In this document: one piece after another, positions 33,517 through 44,400 of the stretch
How positions within the stretch are numbered: the stretch's first letter is position 1
Layout: each line of letters begins with the position of its first letter
From: Coenobita brevimanus
Lineage: Eukaryota > Arthropoda > Malacostraca > Decapoda > Coenobitidae
DNA length: 64,000 bases
Direction: 5' to 3'
Assembly: GCA_032717465.1 (NCBI GenBank)
Contig: CM064670.1
Span: forward strand, 13,422,431-13,486,430
The notes under the pieces: model-generated
Seen by the model: the letters and a program-made list of their open reading frames with translations, nothing else
Told to the model about the DNA's origin: nothing
Databases searched by the model: none
Position numbers and translations under genes: made by a program

Positions 33517-34590
33517 CAGTACAATCCCAGCTATCCGGTATCCAGACAAACGGAATACTCAGAAAAACGGGAAAATTCAAGGGCTGGTAAAAATGTCAAT
33601 AAGTTATAACTGTGCGCCAATTTGAATGGACCGCCAAACCGCCGTTTGATCGTGTCACACGAGGCTGGGTGAAGTCAGACAAAGCGAGGTGAAAGCATTT
33701 CCGGCTAATGTAAATCCCTAGCAAATCCTCTTAACTACCCCTCCTCTCCCCCTCTTTCCCATACTTGAATTCAGTCATCCTCCACACCCTCCAAAAATCA
33801 CCAGTCTGCTTTTTACCACCAGACAGTAAACAAGCTCTCTTGCTATTGTGTTCCTCTGATAGACGGTAATTTGTACACTCCAAAATGCCTAAAGTGCAAA
33901 CTAAACGTAAGCGTATCGTGCTTACCTTGAAACAGAAGCTGGACATATGCAACAGACTTGAAAAAGGCGAACATTATAAAACACTAATGCCTGAATATAA
34001 ATGTTAATAGGAATGAAAGTTTATTTTGTTGGAAGAAAAATAAATAAATAATATGCCTGCATTTCATACGTACATCATTTATTTTATTTTCTGCAAAACA
34101 GCTGAGTGGCGGGTGAGGGGTGGAGTGATGGAGGTCAGGTAGGGAAGAGGAAGACCAGTCGGGGTCAGAAACGTAAACAAACTCACGTGGGGGCACAGGT
34201 GTCGTGATAATTCTACAGTGCAGTCTTAACACATCATCAGTTCACTAATAAATGTTCAAGCTTTTATTTCTTCATTTTATTTTTCAATTTTTATGAGTAC
34301 AGTGCATATAATGAATACAGTAATTCGGTAAACAATGGACTGGTGAATTTGCAGTAATGCAAATTGCTAGACATTGCACACGTGCGTTATGACCATGGTG
34401 TGTGTTTACAAGGCAGTTTTTCAGGCGAAATCTCTTGGTGTAACCCCTAATGTGACTGGTAAGTACCTGAACTGTATTTACTGCTGTGATAGCCTTTGTA
34501 TAGATTTGACTTGAAAATCAGAAATACGGGAAAAATCTGTAACCGGGAAGGTAAATTCCCCAAGCCACCCGGTTAACTGGGATTGTACTG
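33517..34590 (+). mobile_element. Tig-A, copy 2, nested in PB-2
   Basis: Same termini as copy 1, with TA at 33515-33516 and 34591-34592. The uninterrupted PB-2 copy reads TGCTGTTTACACATTATTTA at 50783-50802. This is an empty-site match for the sequence split here, and confirms a TA duplication. Confidence 0.85.
33885..34007 (+). pseudogene. N-terminal fragment of Tigger transposase, second copy
   Basis: Forty codons starting [20 protein letters not shown] and ending EYKC plus TAA, homologous to 972-1094. The two copies differ at residues 30 (R/H) and 36 (A/P). It keeps only the beginning of the DNA-binding domain. Confidence 0.5.
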
Positions 34591-35535
34591 TATTTACACA
34601 TTATTTACATTTCCACTTGCACTGTTTTATTCACCAAAAAGATCGTAGTCACTGTCCATCATTTTCATTGATAAATTAGCCAGTTCACATTCCACAGCAG
34701 TCACTTAGCCCTTTAACCCTTTCCACAGGAGGTTTAGTAGGGGTAGAGGTCACAGGGCCCTTTGCATGAGGCTACAAAGCGGCGGAATTGGACAGGCGCG
34801 AATCCGATGTGGTTTCACCTTGAAAGACGAAAGTAAACTGAATGCCGTGGTGGCCTAGGGGCAGTGAAAGGCTGCCAATGTCAGCGTGGTGACAGCTGCT
34901 AATATAAGCACTATGAAATGATTGGCAGGAAATCTAGACAATACATAATAAATTAGGTAGTGCCAGGTGAATGTAAATATCACTTAGGCTTCCCCCTTTC
35001 TTTCTTATATACTGTATATTTTTATTACGAGAATAGATTAAACGCCATATTTCAAGGGGAAAATAAACAGAGGAAATTAGCGAACGAGTGCATGTCAGGT
35101 GCTGTCAGGTGATAATTAGCCAATTCCAGGTGTATGGCACTATCACTTACCTTATTTCTTTTTTGTATATATTATTTTGTATAAGAATAGGGCATAGGGC
35201 TTATTAAAATGGATGAAATCAGTGGAAAATTCCAGGGAAGATTTACCTAGCGCAGTGCGACTGGGCAGGCGAGAGGAGAAGGTAATGGAGGGGAGGTAGG
35301 GAAGGGAGTCAAGGATGGGGAGAAATGGCTAAATTGTCAACAATAGATGGGAGTACAGATGAGATTAGGAGTGCTGACTAGTGTTGGACATTGGTAGTAC
35401 TGATAGATGATACAAGCCACCACTTGAAAGCCCGGGCGAATTCAAAATAACACAGAATCACAAAAGTGACGCCCCGCAGTATGATCCCTTGCTCCCAAGC
35501 GTCACGAAAGTGACGCCCCGCGGTTAAGGGGTTAA

Positions 35536-38494
35536 GAGAGAAAGTAAAAGAGATATCAGAAGTCCTGGTGAGTGATGAACAGGGTGGCTTTACAAGTAGT
35601 AGAGGTGTGGATCAAATATTTGCAGTGAGACACAGTGGAAAATGTGTGTGAGAAACACTATATGGTGTATATGACATTCATGGATCTGGAAAAGCCATAC
35701 AGTAAAGCAGACGGAGAATTGTGGAAGGTTGTTCGCATGTACGTGGATAGTAAGCTGCTACATATGGTCAAGAGTTTTTATGAAGGTAGTGAAGCATGTG
35801 TAAGGGTTAACAGGCATCGGCAAACTCTTTCGCCTTTGTCTGTCAACGTGTACCTTTCCTTCTTGCTGGAAGTTTGCTCTCATTCAGCCAGTCCCAAAGA
35901 AGGGTGACCACTCCCAACCCTCCAACTATCGTCCAATTGCTTTAATGTCCTGTATTTCAAAAGTTTTCGAGTCAATTCTCAATAGAAAAATTTTAAGGCA
36001 TCTTTCCTATCACAACCTTCTTTCCGATCATCAGTACGGGTTCCGTCAGGGACGCTCCACTGGCGATCTTCTCACCTACCTTTCAGACTCCTGGTCATCC
36101 TTCTTTCGGAACTTTGGCGAAAGCTTTGCCATTGCACTTGACATCTCAAAGGTTTTCGATCGAGTCTGGCATAAATTTCAATTTCCAAACTGCCCTCCTA
36201 CGGTTTCTATCCTTCTATCTGTGCCTTCATCGCTAGCTTCCTTTCTGGTCGTTCTATAGCCGCTGTTGTAGACGGCCATCGTTCTTCTCCTACATCTATC
36301 AACAGCGGTGTTACTCAGGGCTCTGTCCTATCACCAACTCTCTTCCTTTTATTCATCAATGATCTTCTAAGCTGTACATCTAACTCTATCCACTCATACG
36401 CTGATGACTCCACCCTTCACCTTTCCATTCGGTTCCCGCAACGCCCATCTCAGCAGTTACTTCAACAAGCAAAGGATGAGGTTATGGCACACTTAATGTC
36501 TGACTTGGCTCGTATCTCAGACTGGGGTAAAAATAATATGGTTGTTTTTAATGCATCTAAGACTCAGTTCTTACACCTATCGACCCGACAAAATCTTCCA
36601 CAGGTATACCCACTAATGTTTAATAATATTCAGCTTAATCCTGCATCATCCCTGAACATGCTTGGGGTTTCATTTACTCGGGACTTATCTTGGAAAGATC
36701 ATATTACATCTCTTGTAAAATCTGCTTCCAAGAGATTGGGTGTGCTAAGCCGACTCCACTCTTTCTTTACCCCTGCACAATTGTGGACTCTAAACAGGGG
36801 TTTTATCCGCCCCTGTGTGGAGTACAACTCTCATGTGTGGGGAGGCTCCCCACATACAGCTCTTCTCAATATGGTGGAGTCAAAGGCTTTTCATTTCATT
36901 AACTCTCCCCCTCTTACTGACTCCCTTCAACCTCTGTCTCTTCGCCGCACTGTTGCATCTTTATCTCTTTTCTATCGCTACTTTAATGGTCACTGCTCCT
37001 CTGAACTGTCTGCTTGCATTCCTCCACCTCTACGACAGGCGCGTAGCACCCGTCTGGCAGCAAACTCTCATCCCTTTTCTGTCCAACTCTCTAATGCAAG
37101 AGTTAACCGTTACTCCCAGTCTTTCATTTATGCAACAGGTCAACTCTGGAACTGTCTCCCTCTGTCTGTATTTCCTGGTGCCTACGATCTCCAGTCTTTC
37201 AAACGCAGTGTGTCCAGGCATCTCAAAATGATCGGATCTTGAATTTGGCTCTCTATTGTATTTTGTTTTTCTCTTGGAGGGAACTGTTACTGCGGGCTCA
37301 TGGCCTTTGGTTCCTTCTTCCTCGATAAAAAAAATAAATAAATAAATAAATCTAAGTGAATGGTTCCCGACTGGTGTTGGCGTGCGACAAGGTTGTGTGA
37401 TGTCCCCATGGTTATTCAATATACAAATATCTATATGGATGGGGTGATAAGAGAAGTAAATACACGAGTAGTGGAGAGGGAGATGGCGTTGGTAATGAAT
37501 GGTGATGGATGGAATATCTCAATACTGTTGTATGCTGATGATGCAGAACTACTTGCAAATACTGGACAAGAGCTTGGCAGACTTGTACAGAGTTTTGCTG
37601 ATGCCTGTGAAGATCATGCCTTAAGAGTAAATGTAGAAAAGAGTAAAGTGATGGTTAATGAAAGACAAGGTGACTCCCAGTGCAATGTTACAGTGAATGG
37701 AGATAGACCGGAATTGGTGAGAGAGTTCAAATACTTGAGTATAGTGATAGAAAAGAGAGGAAACGTGCAATAGAAGTGGAAAAGGAAGGAAAGTAGCTGG
37801 TGCAATGAAGGCCTTGATAAGAAACAGAGGCTTGAATGTTGCAGCTGCACGAGGCTTACATGAAGGAGTGTTAGTGCCAACTTTAACATACGGATGTGAG
37901 ACTATGGTGTGGCATGAAAATGAAAGGTCAAGAGTAAGAGCAGTGGAGATGGGACTGCTGAGGAATGTATGTGGAGTACAGAGAGTGGACAGGATACAAA
38001 ATACAGTACTGTGATTCGTGAAAGATGTGGGGTGAGGAAGTCTATGGACACCAGAATCCAAGAGCCTATACCATGAAAAAGGTATATCTGGGCGAACATG
38101 AAGGAGGGAGGAGGCGAGGTAGGCCAAGGAGAAGTTGGGGGGATATGGTGGATGAGTGTGTGAGGAAGAAAGGTTTGGAAGTTGGTGAGGCTAGAGGACT
38201 GACAAGAGATCGAGCTGGCTGGATGAAGATTGTGAGGAGAAGTGCATGATCAGGGATTTGGCACCCATTTTTAAGGTGACAACATCCAGACAAACTCTGT
38301 CGGATATGTTTATGTGAAGCTACAGAACTTGGTAAATGTTTTTGTCATATCAGATAAAGCCAGGATTCCGGGGGCTTGAATGCTGAGCGAATGGAAGCAT
38401 CGCCCATTGGACTGGGCAAATTTGGGCTGTCTGGACATTGCTACTCCTCACCCTGCCGTAAGGTGGGAAAGGAGGTCCAGATGATGATGATGAT
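35536..38494 (+). mobile_element. LINE-A' (diverged relative of LINE-A), split by another LINE
   Basis: Minus its insertion it encodes an RT similar to LINE-A but clearly different. Before the break (35536-35816) are VLVSDEQGGFTSSRGVDQIF and MTFMDLEKPYSKADG. After it (37351-38249) are TGVGVRQGCVMSPWLF, LLYADDAELLANTGQELGRL and VNVEKSKVMVNERQGDSQCN, then a C-terminal AYTMKKVYLGEHEGGRRRGR block. Stops and frame changes are frequent. A 10-bp insertion sits near 37428. The 3' UTR ends in a GATGAT tail at 38480-38494. The 5' side begins exactly at the PB-2 TTAA, without a matching LINE piece on the other side of PB-2. Confidence 0.7.
35817..37350 (+). mobile_element. Jockey/CR1-like LINE, 5'-truncated, nested in LINE-A'
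   Basis: The RT reads WKFALIQPVPKKGDHSQPSN, YRPIALMSCISKVFESILNR, QYGFRQGRSTGDLLTYLSDS, then after frame changes near 36170-36260 GVTQGSVLSPTLFLLFINDL and SYADDSTLHLS (YADD near 36401). An open C-terminal region of 252 codons (36484-37242) includes LGVSFTRDLSWKDHITSLVK and SLRRTVASLSLFYRYFNGHC. The 3' end is AATAAATAAATAAAT (37334-37350). The element is copied in the same direction as LINE-A'. I see no clear target duplication. Confidence 0.75.
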
Positions 38495-38744
38495 AAAACA
38501 ATAACCCATATCATTTTAAGTGTTTCTTTAATGATCATGTACACTCATGATCACTAATTTCTGCTCAGGGGTGCCCTCTTCCTACCCCTATATACCCAAG
38601 GAAGAGTGGGGGACAAAACGAGCTCCATCTGTCTCTACCCCAGCTCTGACCCTCCCCCATACCCTTACCCAACCCAACCCCCCCATTCATCATTCTTAAC
38701 TGGCAATTAAATCTGAAGTTAAAATCATACTTTACCCTCATAAT

Positions 38745-39014
38745 CTATCTATCTATTGCCAGAGGCCTCAATCCCGTTCGGGGTGGCCACAAACAAATTG
38801 CCTCCACGTCGCTCTGTCCCCCGCCATTTCACTGCCCCGCTCCAAACTCACACCCCTCTCTCTCATATACCTCTCCACCCCATCCCTCCATCTCATTCTC
38901 AGCCTCCCCCTCCCTCTTCCCCCCTCCACCTCATTCACATACACTCTCTTCGTCAGTCTTTCACCCTCCATTCTCTCCACATGGCCAAACCACCTCAGTG
39001 TATTCCTTCTAACG
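38745..39014 (-). mobile_element. LINE-A 3' terminal fragment
   Basis: About 270 bp from the tail (TATC repeats, then TATTGCCAGAGGCCTC) to the GHVERMEGERLTKRVY codons, minus strand, truncated at ~39014. Confidence 0.8.
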
Positions 39015-39049
39015 TCAAATTACAAATACACAACACTATAGTTGTGGCA

Positions 39050-39270
39050 CTCGACCCTGAGGTTGTCATTATCATACCCTGGCAACCTACCCGTCAACTG
39101 TGCTTCCGATTTTGTAACATATTATACACAAATCACATTATTATACACGAATATTATTATAAACCAGCACATTACACATGAATCACAAGCATACCATACT
39201 ATACAAGAAATCGGAAGCACAGTTGAAGGGTAGGTTGCCAGGGTTCGATAATGACAACCTCAGAGTCATG
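39050..39270. repeat. Foldback repeat with ~57-bp inverted arms
   Basis: The left arm 39057-39113 (CTGAGGTTGTCATTATCATA onward to CTGTGCTTCCGATTT) is the reverse complement of 39208-39264 with only a few mismatches. An AT-rich spacer of ~94 bp lies between. There is no coding potential. It resembles a small MITE or foldback element. It lies on the 3' side of the SF3B3 exon, so probably in the following intron. Confidence 0.6.
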
Positions 39271-39358
39271 CGCTGCGACTACAGGGTATGTGAAAAGTAT
39301 ATCATATAACTATGAACAAGCTGCAGGAAGAAATTATTGCATTATAATGTTGATCTAT

Positions 39359-39660
39359 TTATCTATCTATATACCTAGGCTGCTTCCCCCAAGGAATGGG
39401 AGGTAGTCGAGACAGAACGACACACTCCCCATTTACTCATCCATTCAAACGCATTCATTCGCATCTTAGCCCCAAAGGGGAGAAGGGATAGATCCTCACC
39501 ACACCACACCGCACAAGGGTCAACAAGACATCCACAGCAGGGCCCGACAGCAGAGCTGGTTTATCCCTGCCACGTCATAACAGACCCATCCCCTTACCCG
39601 CACCTGACCTGAATAGCTGATCAGACCAAATGCGGGAGAATATCCCCTCAGGGCTGCGCC
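39359..39660 (-). mobile_element. SINE-like repeat (SINE-4), fuller copy
   Basis: On the minus strand it ends GGAAGCAGCCTAGGTATATA followed by a GATA tail. The same end opens this window at 1-20. The ~300-bp body contains CCTGAGGGGATATTCTCCCG and GTGTGTCGTTCTGTCTCGAC. I could not find good A and B boxes, so it could equally be the 3' end of an unrecognised LINE. Confidence 0.4.
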
Positions 39661-39807
39661 ATCATTTATTCATTCACAATTTCTCTCCATTTATTTCTGT
39701 CAGGCACAGCCACTCTTCCTTGCTCAACAGACATCCCTCTCGCATCTAGCGCTCACTTCACACTGTCCATGGTGTGAAACAAAAATGTTAATGACGGCCA
39801 TCCCATG

Positions 39808-39808
<1 letters not shown>

Positions 39809-39854
<46 letters not shown>
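39809..39854. repeat. (TG)23 microsatellite, (CA)n in the SF3B3 transcript
   Basis: A pure TG run on the plus strand. In the SF3B3 sense it is a CA run starting about 35 nt after the proposed 5' splice site of the 39890-40045 exon. Confidence 0.9.
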
Positions 39855-39856
<2 letters not shown>

Positions 39857-39889
39857 TATAATCCCACACAGGTAACCTGAGAGTTGTAC

Positions 39890-40045
39890 ATTTGGGTCAA
39901 GGCTGATGATGCGGACAGTGTTGTCAGCCAGCCCCACAGCCAAGAAGCGACACCTCTGCTCCCCGGATGGTACACGACCCATGCCCATACAGATAACGTC
40001 ACTCTTCATCTCCTTCCTCTCGGTGTATTCATTCAGCTGCCCTGT
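39890..40045 (-). CDS. SF3B3: SF3B3 internal exon
   Basis: This 156-nt exon encodes TGQLNEYTERKEMKSDVICM and, after a short stretch, RFLAVGLADNTVRIISLDPN. It is a strong match to the middle of splicing factor 3b subunit 3, part of its beta-propeller scaffold in the U2 snRNP. The acceptor is TTACTTGCAG directly before ACAGGGCAG. Two donors are possible. AAAT|GTACAA at 39890 keeps phase 0 and ends where the family continues with a different sequence. CTCAG|GTTACC at 39877 has the better exon side but would add VQLS, which does not fit the family. The preceding exon is 22.75 kb away at 62800-62955 and joins in frame (EMDP then TGQLNEY). Confidence 0.9.
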
Positions 40046-40089
40046 CTGCAAGTAAGACACAAAACTTATTAAAGCAGCCAATTCCATAC

Positions 40090-41265
40090 CAAATTACCTT
40101 GTCTGCAAGTGAAGTAGAAGTTACTGGAACGGCCGAATCCACGTTAACCAAAGTGGACAGAAGGGGTGTGGGTGGCTGGCCTATGCCCCTCAGGGCATTA
40201 CACAATACAAAAAACTTTCACATGCCTTGGTGAATACATAAGGGGAAGATTGGTAAGAACCAATCCTATATTACCCTATTCAAGGTGCAGGGTCCTGAGG
40301 CTAGGCTAATGTGGTCAATAATAAGCAAGGAAAGGAGACCAGTATACTGTAACTGCAACAAATGATTTGTCACAAAGGAAACAAATAAATTTTCTAAAGG
40401 ATCATACACAAAATTAAAAGATATCTTTACACTGAAATAAAGTGGTACATATATCCCCTACAATTTTGCCACCTCTCCATTAGCCTTACATAGTGGCATG
40501 GATCTGGCTATGTTTTTAATGTATTGTTGGCCCATACATGGAGTCTAAACACTCTTGGAGGTGAATGTACTAACGGGTCTCCTTAAGGTCACCATAAAAG
40601 CATCGCCATTCTGGTCTCTGTATGATGGTCAGCATTTTTGCCATGTACTGTACTAACATTTCTCCCATCATTGTACGGTTTACCATAAGCTATGGGTGGG
40701 AGAGAACTTGCCATGTTTGGGGAAATTTTTCCTCGCTCAGCTGATGATCTCTTTGGCCAATCACAGCGTGTGATGCTTCTCTACCTAGAAGCTTCAGTCA
40801 ATCGTCATGTTTGGAGACAGAGAGTCTCAGCTGATGGGAACTCAAAAACACAACAGGCAACAGGCACTCTCACACTGGGATGAAATATATGAAAAATATG
40901 ACATTTTGGGAAGTGCAGAGTGAGAAGAAAATATTACATTATTACTGTGCAACACTTACTTGCACAACTACTACTGCATGCTGTGCAACGGTGATTTAAT
41001 TACTATTACTATACAATAATGTACACTACTTTCACTATACTATACAGAACTGAATTATATTCTATCCTTACAGCAGCACCTATATAACCTTGCTATGGCA
41101 TTACTGTGCACTGCACATAACTGTACACTGACTGCTGTACATTGTACACTACTATACATTACAATATATGTAAAACAAATGGACCCAAGGACAACAGCCC
41201 CCGGGATTAAGAGCCCCAGCTTGAAAAATAAATCTATTTTTTCTGTTATTTGTTTGACGATAACC
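40090..41265. other. SF3B3 intron sequence without recognised features
   Basis: AT-rich unique-looking DNA. A short duplication of CTTGTCTGCAAGTRA lies near the exon (40042-40055 and 40103-40115). The part 40940-41170 is rich in TACACTACT / CTGTAC words, similar in texture to 55110-55250. No coding, no RNA gene seen. Confidence 0.5.
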
Positions 41266-41267
41266 TT

Positions 41268-41460
41268 CCCTGACCTAACCACCTAAGATAACCTAACCTT
41301 ACTGAACCAGTCAATCTTACCTAACCTAACCAAATAAGCTAACCTACATTAACTAAACAACCGTACCTAACCAAACAACCTAACCTTACCTTACCAAACA
41401 ACCTAACCTAATCTAACTGAATTACCTAACCAAAAAGATCAGCCTAACCTAACCAGACCT
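41268..41460. repeat. Degenerate CCTAA (TTAGG-type) tract, left of LINE-C
   Basis: About 190 bp dominated by CCTAACCTAACC-like words with point changes. TTAGG is the common arthropod telomere unit. Here it is interstitial and degenerate. Confidence 0.75.
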
Positions 41461-41466
41461 GGAGCG

Positions 41467-44400
41467 GTGGTGTCTTCGTCGTGGGTCTACCCCCCAGAGG
41501 CTGTCGAGGAGAATAGGAGGACAGCATGGGGGCCAAACCATTGCAAACCCCCACGGCCCCTCACAGGGCTCGAGTACCCGGGCAAGTACCACATCTCCCA
41601 ACACAACACACACAACAACACCGTTTTTTCTACACCAAGAAATGACTCCCCGGCTGTCATTTCTCGACGACTTCCTCTAGCCAGGGACATTGAGAGCAAT
41701 CCAGGACCCACCAACAAATACATATTTCCAACATGCTCAAAACCTATCACGTCGAGCCGACAGACAAAGGGTTCAGTTCAGTGCAATTCCTTAAAGAACT
41801 GGACCCATTACACCTGCACAACACTTGCATCCAGAAAACATTACACAAACACCTGGACCTGCTCCTTATGCTCCTTCCCCCCACCCATCAACCCCCCTTC
41901 CAATCCTACTCCTACTTCCTTCATACCTCCACAGCCAAACCCACCGATCCTTCCCACACCATCCAGTCCCCCAACTCCTCCCATTCCAACCCATTCTAAT
42001 CCACCTCAACCCTTACCTCCATCACAACCTCCTACCCCTTCCCCTCCACCCACACCACCTCCCCCCCGTGCTGCAGCAGCCAACACACATCGCACACACA
42101 ACATAAAAATCCTTCAGTTAAACATAGACGGCATAAACACCAAAATACATGAACTCACACAATTCATCAAACAACAGAACATACACATTGCCATCTTACA
42201 AGAAACAAAACTACACAGAGCACAGAAAACACCGACATTTCATAACTTCACCACCATTCGACAAGACCGGGCCGACGGCGGCGGCAGTGGACTCATCACC
42301 CTGGTACACAAATCCATCAACTTTGCAGATACCAGAGCACACACAAAGTCACTTCTCCCCCCACATGACACCACAACAGAAATACAATCAATTAAAATAG
42401 ACACTGGTAACAAATCACACATAATCGCTAACATATACATTTCCCCCCAATCGTCCCCCACAGTACCACACAATTACTCTCCACAGATACACCACATCAC
42501 TAACATACCCATCATCCTGGGTGGTGATTTCAACACCAAGTCGTCGGCCTGGCATGTCAACAACCCTGACACAGACAGAGGGCTGAGTACTACAATCCCA
42601 GACAGATCATCTCTTCATACTAAACAGTCTAGACCAACATACCCATATCCCACACCAAGCCCTCTTCCTCCCATCATCTCCAGACATCACCTTCTGCTCC
42701 CCAAACCTCGGCCCCACTACATCATGGAGAGTGGTCAAAACCCTAGGTTCTGATCACCTCCCAATCATCATCACTACCAAAACCAGAATCACCCCAGCTG
42801 GCCACAAACACACATACACTAATTATAAGAGAGCCAACTGGGAGGCCTTTGTAACTGAAACAGAACAACATTTCAAAACACTAAACAGTACACCCATCAC
42901 AAACATCAACACCGCTGTGAACACTTTCAATACAATCATACAAAACGCAGACAAAAGACACATCTCTAGAGGCAACAGAAAGAAACACAACCCCAACTTC
43001 ACACCAAAAATTCAAGGCCTCATCAGACAACGGGACACACTGTAACACTCCCCAACACCCCATACACAAGACACCATACAACAAATACAAGAACTCAACA
43101 CTCAGATAAACAATAAAATATCAGAACAGCAAACACTAAACTGGAAAAATTACCTCCAAACACTTGATCACAAAACAAACATCAGTAAACTCTACAAAAC
43201 ACTAAACAGCATCACACTTTCCAACAGCAACACCACACAATCACACGCTGCCATCACAACAACAGACACCATATCCTCAAACAACAAGCAAACACTCTCA
43301 TCAATCACTTTTCACAAGTCAGCCATCTAAACCCCCATCCCGAAGACCGACGTATCATCCGACGTAAGAGACAGTTCCCCACAGACCCAGACTACGCACC
43401 TTTCACTTACAACCAGACGAAGCACATCATTAACAACCTCCAGCACTCATCTGCCTATGGACCAGACAACATAAGCAACATTCACCTTAAACACCTAGGA
43501 CCACAAGGCATACAAGCACTCACCAACATATCAAACTACAGCTACTCACACAACATAATACCCAACATCTGGAAGCATGGCAATATCATCACTATCCCTA
43601 AACCCAACAAAGACCCCACGTTACCCTCCTCACATCGCCCCATCACACTCCTCTGCACCCCCTCTAAAGTCACTGAACGACTGATCTTACAACTAGTCAC
43701 ACCTCACATTCCCCTAGCCCAATCACAACATGGCTTTAGGCCACTACACTCCACAAACACCCTTCTTACAGACCTTACACAGAAAGTTTTTGATGGCATG
43801 AATTCAGCTAGGCCACCACACAGAACGCTCCTAGTCACACTAGACATTAGCAAAGCTTTTGATGCCATCCCCCGCCACAACCTCACAAACAAAATACTCA
43901 ACACAAACATGCACAGTAACACAAAATGATGGCTGGCAAACTACTTAGCAGGAAAATGTGCACACGTAACATTTGCCATTCAGTCTTCTAACATCAGAAA
44001 CTTCACAAACGGCGTCCCCCAAGGATCTGTTTTGTCCCCTACACTCTTTAACCTATACATGCACGACGTACCCACACCCCACACACCACAGATACACATA
44101 GCTTCCTATGCAGATGATATAACACTTACATGTAAGCACCAAAACGCAAACACAGCTGCACACATCATTCAACCTTACCTCAACACACTACACGAATGGT
44201 TCACCACAAACAGGCTCAAAATAGCCCCAGCCAAATCTACAGTGACTCTTCTCACAAACTGGATAGCAGAACACAGTCACATCCCACACCTCACCATAAA
44301 CAACACCCCCCTACCACACACACACACACTCAAAATCCTTGGTGTAACATACAATACGTCAGTGTCATTTAAATAACACATCACAAACATTAGAAATAAA

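Larger units (their letters stand above)
32650..35531. mobile_element. piggyBac-like non-autonomous element PB-2, copy 1
   Basis: TTAA lies at 32646-32649 and 35532-35535. The termini are CCCCTAAACCATGGGG (left) and CCCCTTAACCGCGGGG (right, read inward). A conserved inverted GCGTCAC...GTGACGC motif lies just inside the right end (35500-35520). A second copy of the family sits at 49932-51876. A Tig-A element at 33517-34590 is nested within. Without it the element is ~1.8 kb and carries no recognisable gene. Confidence 0.7.

Noticed and set aside
39877..40045. Alternative SF3B3 exon end at 39877 (CTCAG|GTTACC)
   Set aside because: The splice-site exon side is good, but it adds VQLS and shifts phase, which does not fit the known protein. 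Kept only as an alternative in the exon entry.
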